Under the pieces are notes generated by a model, which saw only the letters and a list, made by a program, of their open reading frames with translations, searched no databases and was not told where the DNA came from. Below, in pieces: positions 45,169-57,400 of a DNA stretch of 64,000 nt. The position numbers were made by a program, and so were the translations under genes. This stretch comes from Muraenolepis orangiensis. Its lineage: Eukaryota; Chordata; Actinopteri; Gadiformes; Muraenolepididae. Every line of letters begins with the position of its first letter. The stretch's first letter is position 1. The DNA is taken from contig JANIIK010000776.1 in NCBI GenBank assembly GCA_027704905.1, positions 1-64,000 of the forward strand, given 5' to 3'.

Positions 45169-48100
45169 TTGAGTGCCTATTTTCGGATTGGAGATGGAGT
45201 GTGTGGGGGTCAGGACCAGTGCTCATTGTCATACACTTATCCAACATTGTGTGCCTATATTCAGATTGGAGATGGAGTTTGTGTGGGGGTGAGGACCAGT
45301 GCTTTTATTCAAACATTCATCCGACATTGTGTGCCTATATTCGGATTGGTGATGGAGTGTGTGTGGGGGTCAGGACCAGTGCTTTTAGTCATACACACAT
45401 CCGACATTGAGTGCCTATTTTCGGATTGGAGATAGAGTGTGTGGGGGTCAGGACCAGTGCTCATTGTCATACACTTATCCAACATTGTGTTCCTATATTC
45501 GGATTGGAGATGGAGTGTGTGGGGGTCAGGACCAGTGCTCATAGTCATACACTTATCCGACATTGTGTGCCTATATTCGGATTGGAGAATGAGTGTTTGT
45601 GGGGGTCAGGACCAGTGCATTTAGTCAAACATTCATCCGAAATTGAGTGCCTATATTCGGATTGGAGATGGAGTGTGTGTGGTGTCAGGACCAGTTCTCA
45701 TAGTCTTACACTTATCCGACATTGTGTGCCAATATTCGGATTGGAGATGGAATGTGTGTGGGTCAGGAACAGTGCTCATAGTCATACACTTATCCGACAT
45801 TGAGTGCTTATTTTTGGATGGGAAATGGAGTGTGTGTGGGGGTCAGTACCAATGCTTTTAGTCAAACACTCATCCGACAGTTTGTGCCCATATTCGGATT
45901 GGAGATGGACTGTGTGTGGGGCTGAGGACCAGTGCTTTTAGTCTTACAATCATCCGACATTGAGTGCCTATATTCGGATTGGTGATGGAGTGTGTGTGGG
46001 GTCAGGACCAGTGCTCATAGTCATACACTCATCTGACATTGTGTGGCTATATTCGGATTGGAGATGGAGTTTGTGTGGGGGTGAGGACCAGTGCTTTTAT
46101 TCAAACATACATCCGACATTGTGTGCCTATTTTCGGATTGGAGATGGAGTATGTGGGGGTCAGGACCAGTGCTCATTGTCATACACTTATCCAACATTGT
46201 GTGCCTATATTCAGATTGGAGATGGAGTGTGTGGGGGTCAGGACCAGTGCTCATAGTCATACACTTATCCGACATTGTGTGCTTATATTCCGATTGGAGA
46301 TGGAGTTTGTGTGGGGGTGAGGACCAGTGCTTTTAGTTAAACATTCATCCGACAATGTTTGCCTATATTCGGATTGGAGTTGGAGTGTGTGTGGGGGTGA
46401 GGACCAGTGCTTGTAGTCAAACATTCATCCGACATTGTGTGCCTATATTCGGATTGGAGATGGAGTGTGTGTGGTGGTCAGGACCAGTGCTTTTAGTCAT
46501 ACACACATCCAACATTGAGTGCCTATTTTCGGATTGGAGATGGAGTGTGTGGGGGTCAGGACCAGTGCTCATTGTCATACACTTATCCAACATTGTGTGC
46601 CTATATTCGGATTGGAGATGGAGTTTGTGTGGGGGTGAGGACCAGTGCTTTTATTCAAACATTCATCCGACATTGTGTGCCTATATTCGGATTGGTGATG
46701 GAGTGTGTGTGGGGGTCAGGACCAGTGCTTTTAGTCATACACACAACCGACATTGAGTGCCCATATTCAGATTGGAGATGGAGTGTGTGTGGGGGTGAGG
46801 ACCAGTGCTTTTAGTCATACAATCGTCCGACATTGAGTGCCTATATTCGGATTGGAGATGGAGTGTGTGTGGGTCAGTAACAGTGCTCATAGTCATACAC
46901 TCATCCGACATTGTGTGGCTATATTTCGATTGAAGATGGAGTGTGTGTGGGGGTGAGGACCAGTGCTTTTAGTCAAACATTCATCCGACATTGTGTGCCT
47001 ATATTCGGATTGGAGATTGAGTGTGTGTGGGGGTGAGGACCAGTGCTTGTAGTCAAACATTCATCCGACATTGTGTGCCTATATTCGGATTGGAGATGGA
47101 GTGTGTGTGGGGGTCAGGACCAGTGCTTTTAGTCATACACACATCCGAAATTGAGTGCCTATTTTCAGATTGGAGATGGAGTTTGTGTGGGGGTGAGGAC
47201 CAGTGGTTTTAGTTAAACATTCATCCGACAATGTGTGCCTATATTCGGATTGGAGTTGGAGTGTGTGTGGGGGTCAGGACCAGTGCTTTTAGTCATACAC
47301 ACATCCAACATTGAGTGCCTATATTCGGATTGGAGATGGACTGTGTGGGGGTCAGGACCAGTGCTCATAGTCATACACTTTTCCGACATTATGTGCCTAT
47401 ATTCGGAATGGAGATGGAGTGTGTGGGGGTCAGGACCAGTGCTAATTGTCATACACTTATCCGACATTGAGTGCCTATTTCGGATGGGAGATGGAGTGTG
47501 TGTGGGAGTCAGGACCAGTGCTTTTAGTCAAACATACATCCGACATTGTGTGCCTATATTCGGATTGGAGATGGAGTGTGTGGGGGTCAGGACCAGTGCT
47601 CATAGTCATACACTTATCCGACATTGTGTGCCTATATTCGGATTGGAGAATGAGTGTTTGTGGGGGTCAGGACCAGTGCATTTAGTCAAACATTCATCCG
47701 ACATTGAGTGCCTATATTCGGAATGGAGATGGAGTGTGTGTGGTGTCAGGACCAGTTCTCATAGTCTTACACTTATCCGACATTGTGTGCCAATATTCGG
47801 ATTGGAGATGGAATGTGTGTGGGTCAGGAACAGTGCTCATAGTCATACACTTATCCGACATTGAGTGCTTATTTTTGGATGGGAAATGGAGTGTGTGTGG
47901 GGGTCAGTACCAGTGCTTTTAGTCAAACACTCATCCGACAGTTTGTGCCCATATTCGGATTGGAGATGGACTGTGTGTGGGGGTGAGGACCAGTGCTTTT
48001 AGTCTTACAATCATCCGAGAATTGAGTGCCTATATTCGGATTGGAGATGGAGTGTGTGTGGGATCAGGACCAGTGCTCATAGTCATACACTCATCTGACA

Positions 48101-49140
48101 TTGTGTGGCTATATTCGGATTGGAGATGGAGTTTGTGTGGGGGTGAGGACCAGTGCTTTTATTCAAACATTCATCCGACATTGTGTGCCTATATTCGGAT
48201 TGGTGATGGAGTGTGTGTGGGGGTCAGGACCAGTGCTTTTAGTCATACACACATCCGATATTGAGTGCCTATTTTCGGATTGGAGATGGAGTGTGTGGGG
48301 GTCAGGACCAATGCTCATTGTCATACACTTATCCAACATTGTGTGCCTATATTCGGATTGGAGATGGAGTTTGTGTGGGGGTGAGGACCAGTGCTTTTAT
48401 TCAAACATTCATCCGACATTGTGTGCCTATATTCGGATTGGTGATGGAGTGTGTGTGGGGGTCAGGACCAGTGCTTTTAGTCATACACACATCCGACATT
48501 GAGTGCCTATTTTCGGATTGGAGATAGAGTGTGTGGGGGTCAGGACCAGTGCTCATTGTCATACACTTATCCAACATTGTGTTCCTATATTCGGATTGGA
48601 GATGGAGTGTGTGGGGGTCAGGACCAGTGCTCATAGTCATACACTTATCCGACATTGTGTGCCTATATTCGGATTGGAGAATGAGTGTTTGTGGGGGTCA
48701 GGACCAGTGCATTTAGTCAAACATTCATCCGATATTGAGTGCCTATATTCGGATTGGAGATGGAGTGTGTGTGGTGTCAGGACCAGTTCTCATAGTCTTA
48801 CACTTATCCGACATTGTGTGCCAATATTCGGATTGGAGATGGAATGTGTGTGGGTCAGGAACAGTGCTCATAGTCATACACTTATCCGACATTGAGTGCT
48901 TATTTTTGGATGGGAAATGGAGTGTGTGTGGGGGTCAGTACCAATGCTTTTAGTCAAACACTCATCCGACAGTTTGTGCCCATATTCGGATTGGAGATGG
49001 ACTGTGTGTGGGGGTGAGGACCAGTGCTTTTAGTCTTACAATCATCCGACATTGAGTGCCTATATTCGGATTGGTGATGGAGTGTGTGTGGGGTCAGGAC
49101 CAGTGCTCATAGTCATACACTCATCTGACATTGTGTGGCT
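45169..49140 (+). repeat. Higher-order repeat pair, 3092-bp offset (39 monomers)
   Basis: 45169-46050 matches 48261-49140 at offset 3092 bp, the same period as the pair starting at 35893. The match breaks near 49141 with a two-monomer loss, after which the offset becomes 2934 bp up to the assembly gap. Confidence 0.82.
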
Positions 49141-49421
49141 ATATTCGGATTGGAGATGGAGTGTGTGGGGGTCAGGACCAGTGCTCATAGTCATACACTT
49201 ATCCGACATTGTGTGCTTATATTCCGATTGGAGATGGAGTTTGTGTGGGGGTGAGGACCAGTGCTTTTAGTTAAACATTCATCCGACAATGTTTGCCTAT
49301 ATTCGGATTGGAGTTGGAGTGTGTGTGGGGGTGAGGACCAGTGCTTGTAGTCAAACATTCATCCGACATTGTGTGCCTATATTCGGATTGGAGATGGAGT
49401 GTGTGTGGTGGTCAGGACCAG

Positions 49422-49521
49422 NNNNNNNNNNNNNNNNNNNNNNNNNNNNNNNNNNNNNNNNNNNNNNNNNNNNNNNNNNNNNNNNNNNNNNNNNNNNNNN
49501 NNNNNNNNNNNNNNNNNNNNN
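49422..49521. other. Assembly gap (100 N)
   Basis: Exactly 100 N, the usual placeholder for a gap of unknown size. Satellite continues on both sides: the left flank ends tggtggtcaggaccag and the right flank starts ccgacattgagtgccc. Open frames spanning this run are artefacts. Confidence 0.98.
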
Positions 49522-49789
49522 CCGACATTGAGTGCCCATATTCAGATTGGAGATGGAGTGTGTGTGGGGGTGAGGACCAGTGCTTTTAGTCATACAATCG
49601 TCCGACATTGAGTGCCTATATTCGGATTGGAGATGGAGTGTGTGTGGGTCAGTAACAGTGCTCATAGTCATACACTCATCCGACATTGTGTGGCTATATT
49701 TCGATTGAAGATGGAGTGTGTGTGGGGGTGAGGACCAGTGCTTTTAGTCAAACATTCATCCGACATTGTGTGCCTATATTCGGATTGGA

Positions 49790-52767
49790 GATTGAGTGTG
49801 TGTGGGGGTGAGGACCAGTGCTTGTAGTCAAACATTCATCCGACATTGTGTGCCTATATTCGGATTGGAGATGGAGTGTGTGTGGGGGTCAGGACCAGTG
49901 CTTTTAGTCATACACACATCCGAAATTGAGTGCCTATTTTCGGATTGGAGATGGAGTTTGTGTGGGGGTTAGGACCAGTGGTTTTAGTTAAACATTCATC
50001 CGACAATGTGTGCCTATATTCGGATTGGAGTTGGAGTGTGTGTGGGGGTCAGGACCAGTGCTTTTAGTCATACACACATCCAACATTGAGTGCCTATATT
50101 CGGATTGGAGATGGACTGTGTGGGGGTCAGGACCAGTGCTCATAGTCATACACTTTTCCGACATTGTGTGCCTATATTCGGATTGGAGATGGAGTGTGTG
50201 TGGGGATGAGGACCAGTGCTTTTAGTCATACAATCGTCCGACATTGAGTGCCTATATTCGGATTGGAGATGGAGTGTGTGGGGTCAGTGCCAGTGCTCAT
50301 AGTCATCCACTTATCCAACATTGTGTGCCTTTATTCGGATTGGAGAGGGAGTGTGTGTGGGAGTCAGGATCAGTGCTTTTAGTCAAACATTCATCCGACA
50401 TTGTGTGCCTATATTCGGATTGGAGATGGAGTGTGTGTGGGGGTCAGGACCAGTGCTTTTAGTCATACACACATCCGACATTATGTGCCGATATTCGGAA
50501 TGGAGATGGAGTGTGTGGGGGTCAGGACCAGTGCTAATTGTCATACACTTATCCGACATTGAGTGCCAATTTCGGATGGGAGATGGAGTGTGTGTGGGAG
50601 TCAGGACCAGTGCTTTTAGTCAAACATACATCCGACATTGTGTGCCTATATTTGGATTGGAGATGGAGTGTGTGGGGGTCAGGACCAGTGCTCATAGTCA
50701 TACACTTATCCGACATTGTGTGCCTATATTCGGATTGGAGAATGAGTGTTTGTGGGGGTCAGGACCAGTGCATTTAGTCAAACATTCATCCGACATTGAG
50801 TGCCTATATTCGGAATGGAGATGGAGTGTGTGTGGTGTCAGGACCAGTTCTCATAGTCTTACACTTATCCGACATTGTGTGCCAATATTCAGATTAGAGA
50901 TGGAATGTGTGTGGGTCAGGAACAGTGCTCATAGTCATACACTTATCCGACATTGAGTGCTTATTTTTGGATGGGAAATGGAGTGTGTGTGGGGGTCAGT
51001 ACCAGTGCTTTTAGTCAAACACTCATCCGACAGTTTGTGCCCATATTCGGATTGGAGATGGACTGTGTGTGGGGGTGAGGACCAGTGCTTTTAGTCTTAC
51101 AATCATCCGAGAATTGAGTGCCTATATTCGGATTGGAGATGGAGTGTGTGTGGGGTCAGGACCAGTGCTCATAGTCATACACTCATCTGACATTGTGTGG
51201 CTATATTCGGATTGGAGATGGAGTTTGTGTGGGGGTGAGGACCAGTGCTTTTATTCAAACATTCATCCGACATTGTGTGCCTATATTCGGATTGGTGATG
51301 GAGTGTGTGTGGGGGTCAGGACCAGTGCTTTTAGTCATACACATCCGACATTGAGTGCCTATTTTCGGATTGGAGATGGAGTGTGTGGGGGTCAGGACCA
51401 GTGCTCATTGTCATACACTTATCCAACATTGTGTGCCTATATTCGGATTGGAGATGGAGTGTGTGGGGGTCAGGACCAGTGCTCATAGTCATACACTTAT
51501 CCGACATTGTGTGCCTATATTCGGATTGGAGATTGAGTGTGTGTGGGGGTGAGGACCAGTGCTTGTAGTCAAACATTCATCCGACATTGTGTGCCTATAT
51601 TCGGATTGGAGATGGAGTGTGTGTGGGGGTCAGGACCAGTGCTTTTAGTCATACACACATCCGAAATTGAGTGCCTATTTTCGGATTGGAGATGGAGTTT
51701 GTGTGGGGGTTAGGACCAGTGGTTTTAGTTAAACATTCATCCGACAATGTGTGCCTATATTCGGATTGGAGTTGGAGTGTGTGTGGGGGTCAGGACCAGT
51801 GCTTTTAGTCATACACACATCCAACATTGAGTGCCTATATTCGGATTGGAGATGGACTGTGTGGGGGTCAGGACCAGTGCTCATAGTCATACACTTTTCC
51901 GACATTGTGTGCCTATATTCGGATTGGAGATGGAGTGTGTGTGGGGATGAGGACCAGTGCTTTTAGTCATACAATCGTCCGACATTGAGTGCCTATATTC
52001 GGATTGGAGATGGAGTGTGTGGGGTCAGTGCCAGTGCTCATAGTCATACACTTATCCAACATTGTGTGCCTTTATTCGGATTGGAGAGGGAGTGTGTGTG
52101 GGAGTCAGGATCAGTGCTTTTAGTCAAACATTCATCCGACATTGTGTGCCTATATTCGGATTGGAGATGGAGTGTGTGTGGGGGTCAGGACCAGTGCTTT
52201 TAGTCATACACACATCCGACATTATGTGCCGATATTCGGAATGGAGATGGAGTGTGTTGGGGTCAGGACCAGTGCTAATTGTCATACACTTATCCGACAT
52301 TGAGTGCCAATTTCGGATGGGAGATGGAGTGTGTGTGGGAGTCAGGACCAGTGCTTTTAGTCAAACATACATCCGACATTGTGTGCCTATATTTGGATTG
52401 GAGATGGAGTGTGTGGGGGTCAGGACCAGTGCTCATAGTCATACACTTATCCGACATTGTGTGCCTATATTCGGATTGGAGAATGAGTGTTTGTGGGGGT
52501 CAGGACCAGTGCATTTAGTCAAACATTCATCCGACATTGAGTGCCTATATTCGGAATGGAGATGGAGTGTGTGTGGTGTCAGGACCAGTTCTCATTGTCT
52601 TACACTTATCCGACATTGTGTGCCAATATTCAGATTAGAGATGGAATGTGTGTGGGTCAGGAACAGTGCTCATAGTCATACACTTATCCGACATTGAGTG
52701 CTTATTTTTGGATGGGAAATGGAGTGTGTGTGGGGGTCAGTACCAGTGCTTTTAGTCAAACACTTAT
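49790..52767 (+). repeat. Tandem higher-order repeat, 1741-bp period (22 monomers)
   Basis: 49790-51026 matches 51531-52767 at offset 1741 bp. Shared private variants include gggggttaggaccag, gtgccgatattcgg, gagtgccaatttcgg and attcagattagagatgg. A third, less similar copy starts near 54447, without these private variants, so the first two are the younger pair. Confidence 0.87.
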
Positions 52768-53584
52768 CCAACATTGTGTGCCTATATTCGGATTGGAGAT
52801 GGAGTGTGTGGGGGTCAGGACCAGTGCTCATAGTCATACACTTATCCGACATTGTGTGCCTATATTCGGATTGGAGAATGAGTGTTTGTGGGGGTCAGGA
52901 CCAGTGCATTTAGTCAAACATTCATCCGACATTGAGTGCCTATATTCGGAATGGAGATGTAGTGTGTGTGGTGTCAGGACCAGTTCTCATAGTCTTACAC
53001 TTATCCGACATTGTGTGCCAATATTAGGATTGGAGATGGAATGTGTGTGGGTCAGGAACAGTGCTCATAGTCATACACTTATCCGACATTGAGTGCTTAT
53101 TTTTGGATGGGAAATGGAGTGTGTGTGGGGGTCAGTACCAGTGCTTTTAGTCAAACACTCATCCGACAGTTTGTGCCCATATTCGAATTGGAGATGGACT
53201 GTGTGTGGGGGTGAGGACCAGTGCTTTTAGTCTTACAATCATCCGAGAATTGAGTGCCTATATTCGGATTGGAGATGGAGTGTGTGTGGGGTCAGGACCA
53301 GTGCTCATAGTCATACACTCATCTGACATTGTGTGGCTATATTCGGATTGGAGATGGAGTTTGTGTGGGGGTGAGGACCAGTGCATTTATTCAAACATTC
53401 ATCCGACATTGTGTGCCTATATTCGGATTGGTGATGGAGTGTGTGTGGGGGTCAGGACCAGTGCTTTTAGTCATACACTTATCCAACATTGTGTGCCTAT
53501 ATTCAGATTGGAGATGGAGTGTGTGGGGGTCAGGACCAGTGCTCATAGTCATACACTTATCCGACATTGTGTGCTTATATTCCG

Positions 53585-55100
53585 ATTGGAGATGGAGTTT
53601 GTGTGGGGGTGAGGACCAGTGCTTTTAGTTAAACATTCATCCGACAATGTTTGCCTATATTCGGATTGGAGTTGGAGTGTGTGTGGGGGTGAGGACCAGT
53701 GCTTGTAGTCAAACATTCATCCGACATTGTGTGCCTATATTCGGATTGGAGATGGAGTGTGTGGGGGTCAGGACCAGTGCTCATTGTCATACACTTATCC
53801 AACATTGTGTGCCTATATTCGGATTGGAGATGGAGTTTGTGTGGGGGTGAGGACCAGTGCTTTTATTCAAACATTCATCCGACATTGTGTGCCTATATTC
53901 GGATTGGTGATGGAGTGTGTGTGGGGGTCAGGACCAGTGCTTTTAGTCATACACACATCCGACATTGAGTGCCCATATTCAGATTGGAGATGGAGTGTGT
54001 GTGGGGGTGAGGACCAGTGCTTTTAGTCATACAATCGTCCGACATTGAGTGCCTATATTCGGATTGGAGATGGAGTGTGTGTGGGTCAGTAACAGTGCTC
54101 ATAGTCATACACTCATCCGACATTGTGTGGCTATATTTCGATTGAAGATGGAGTGTGTGTGGGGGTGAGGACCAGTGCTTTTAGTCAAACATTCATCCGA
54201 CATTGTGTGCCTATATTCGGATTGGAGATTGAGTGTGTGTGGGGGTGAGGACCAGTGCTTGTAGTCAAACATTCATCCGACATTGTGTGCCTATATTCGG
54301 ATTGGAGATGGAGTGTGTGTGGGGGTCAGGACCAGTGCTTTTAGTCATACACACATCCGAAATTGAGTGCCTATTTTCGGATTGGAGATGGAGTTTGTGT
54401 GGGGGTGAGGACCAGTGGTTTTAGTTAAACATTCATCCGACAATGTGTGCCTATATTCGGATTGGAGTTGGAGTGTGTGTGGGGGTCAGGACCAGTGCTT
54501 TTAGTCATACACACATCCAACATTGAGTGCCTATATTCAGATTGGAGATGGACTGTGTGGGGGTCAGGACCAGTGCTCATAGTCATACACTTTTCCGACA
54601 TTGTGTGCCTATATTCGGATTGGAGATGGAGTGTGTGTGGGGATGAGGACCAGTGCTTTTAGTCATACAATCGTCCGACATTGAGTGCCTGTATTCGGAT
54701 TGGAGATGGAGTGTGTGGGGTCAGTGCCAGTGCTCATAGTCATACACTTATCCAACATTGTGTGCCTTTATTCGGATTGGAGAGGGAGTGTGTGTGGGAG
54801 TCAGGATCAGTGCTTTTAGTCAAACATTCATCCGACATTGTGTGCCTATATTCGGATTGGAGATGGAGTGTGTGTGGGGGTCAGGACCAGTGCTTTTAGT
54901 CATACACACATCCGACATTATGTGCCTATATTCGGAATGGAGATGGAGTGTGTGGGGGTCAGGACCAGTGCTAATTGTCATACACTTATCCGACATTGAG
55001 TGCCTATTTCGGATGGGAGATGGAGTGTGTGTGGGAGTCAGGACCAGTGCTTTTAGTCAAACATACATCCGACATTGTGTGCCTATATTCGGATTGGAGA
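53585..55100 (+). repeat. Block duplicated at 60480-61995 (offset 6895 bp)
   Basis: A constant offset of 6895 bp over about 1.5 kb, with the gacaatgtttgcc unit, the gcccatattcagattgg unit, the tatatttcgattgaag unit and the tcaggatcagtg unit in the same order. The distant copy interrupts the 1.1-kb higher-order repeat series at the right end of the window. Confidence 0.82.
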
Positions 55101-57400
55101 TGGAGTGTGTGGGGGTCAGGACCAGTGCTCATAGTCATACACTTATCCGACATTGTGTGCCTATATTCGGATTGGAGAATGAGTGTTTGTGGGGGTCAGG
55201 ACCAGTGCATTTAGTCAAACATTCATCCGACATTGAGTGCCTATATTCGGAATGGAGATGGAGTGTGTGTGGTGTCAGGACCAGTTCTCATAGTCTTACA
55301 CTTATCCGACATTGTGTGCCAATATTCGGATTGGAGAATGAGTGTTTGTGGGGGTCAGGACCAGTGCATTTAGTCAAACATTCATCCGACATTGAGTGCC
55401 TATATTCGGAATGGAGATGGAATGTGTGTGGGTCAGGAACAGTGCTCATAGTCATACACTTATCCGACATTGAGTGCTTATTTTTGGATGGGAAATGGAG
55501 TGTGTGTGGGGGCCAGTACCAGTGCTTTTAGTCAAACACTCATCCGACAGTTTGTGCCCATATTCGGATTGGAGATGGACTGTGTGTGGGGGTGAGGACC
55601 AGTGCTTTTAGTCTTACAATCATCCGAGAATTGAGTGCCTATATTCGGATTGGAGATGGAGTGTGTGTGGGGTCAGGACCAGTGCTCATAGTCATACACT
55701 CATCTGACATTGTGTGGCTATATTCGGATTGGAGATGGAGTTTGTGTGGGGGTGAGGACCAGTGCTTTTATTCAAACATTCATCCGACATTGTGTGCCTA
55801 TATTCGGATTGGTGATGGAGTGTGTGTGGGGGTCAGGACCAGTGCTTTTAGTCATACACATCCGACATTGAGTGCCTATTTTCGGATTGGAGATGGAGTG
55901 TGTGGGGGTCAGCACCAGTGCTCATTGTCATACACTTATCCAACATTGTGTGCCTATATTCGGATTGGAGATGGAGTGTGTGGGGGTCAGGACCAGTGCT
56001 CATAGTCATACACTTATCCGACATTGTGTGCCTATATTCAGATTGGAGAATGAGTGTTTGTGGGGGTCAGGACCAGTGCATTTAGTCAAACATTCATCCG
56101 ACATTGAGTGCCTATATTCGGAATGGAGATGGAGTGTGTGTGGTGTCAGGACCAGTTCTCATAGTCTTACACTTATCCGACATTGTGTGCCAATATTAGG
56201 ATTGGAGATGGAATGTGTGTGGGTCAGGAACAGTGCTCATAGTCATACACTTATCCGACATTGAGTGCTTATTTTTGGATGGGAAATGGAGTGTGTGTGG
56301 GGGTCAGTACCAGTGCTTTTAGTCAAACACTCATCCGACAGTTTGTGCCCATATTCGAATTGGAGATGGACTGTGTGTGGGGGTGAGGACCAGTGCTTTT
56401 AGTCTTACAATCATCCGAGAATTGAGTGCCTATATTCGGATTGGAGATGGAGTGTGTGTGGGGTCAGGACCAGTGCTCATAGTCATACACTCATCTGACA
56501 TTGTGTGGCTATATTCGGATTGGAGATGGAGTTTGTGTGGGGGTGAGGACCAGTGCTTTTATTCAAACATTCATCCGACATTGTGTGCCTATATTCGGAT
56601 TGGTGATGGAGTGTGTGTGGGGGTCAGGACCAGTGCATTTAGTCATACACACATCCGACATTGAGTGCCTATTTTCGGATTGGAGATGGAGTGTGTGGGG
56701 GTCAGGACCAGTGCTCATTGTCATACACTTATCCAACATTGTGTGCCTATATTCGGATTGGAGATGGAGTGTGTGGGGGTCAGGACCAGTGCTCATAGTC
56801 ATACACTTATCCGACATTGTGTGCCTATATTCGGATTGGAGAATAAGTGTTTGTGGGGGTCAGGACCAGTGCATTTAGTCAAACATTCATCCGACATTGA
56901 GTGCCTATATTCGGATTGGAGATGGAGTGTGTGGGGGTCAGGACCAGTGCTCATTGTCATACACTTATCCAACATTGTGTGCCTATATTCGGATTGGAGT
57001 TGGAGTGTGTGTGGGGGTCAGGTCCAGTGTTTTTAGTCATACACACATCCGACATTGAGTGCCTATTTTCGAATTGGAGATGGAGTGTGTGGGGGTCAGG
57101 ACCAGTGCTCATTGTCATACACTTATCCAACATTGTGTGCCTATATTCGGATTGGAGATGGAGTTTGTGTGGGGGTGAGGACCAGTGCTTTTATTCAAAC
57201 ATTCATCCGACATTGTGTGCCTATATTCGGATTGGTGATGGAGTGTGTGTGGGGGTCAGGACCAGTGCTTTTAGTCATACACACATCCGACATTGAGTGC
57301 CTATTTTCGGATTGGAGATAGAGTGTGTGGGGGTCAGGACCAGTGCTCATAGTAATACACTTATCCGACATTGTGTGCCTATATTCGGATTGGAGAATGA

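Larger units (their letters stand above)
24873..49421 (+). repeat. Satellite array, segment 3
   Basis: About 310 head-to-tail monomers from the LINE 5' junction to the assembly gap, all in plus orientation. It begins with the chimeric unit gacaatgtgcctatttcggatggg, unlike any other monomer start I noticed. No insertion, inversion, gene or RNA gene is visible; internal variation is monomer substitutions, GT-run length changes and block duplications listed separately. Confidence 0.97.

Noticed and set aside
45309..45563. Recurring 84-codon minus-strand frames across the array
   Set aside because: Reverse-complement reading of three tandem monomers. They occur wherever the same three variants lie together and carry no independent coding signal.
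49351..49686. Open frames running through the N block
   Set aside because: The residues across 49422-49521 are unknown bases, so the frames are not real.
54758..55531. Longest plus-strand open frame in the array (257 codons), and the many similar 60-211 codon frames with repeated IRIGDGVCVGVRTSAF-like peptides
   Set aside because: The monomer is about 79 bp, so the frame rotates at each unit and all three frames show the same peptides. Frames end in the tag of ttttagtc or catagtc. There is no splice, promoter or codon signal. They are by-products of the repeat.
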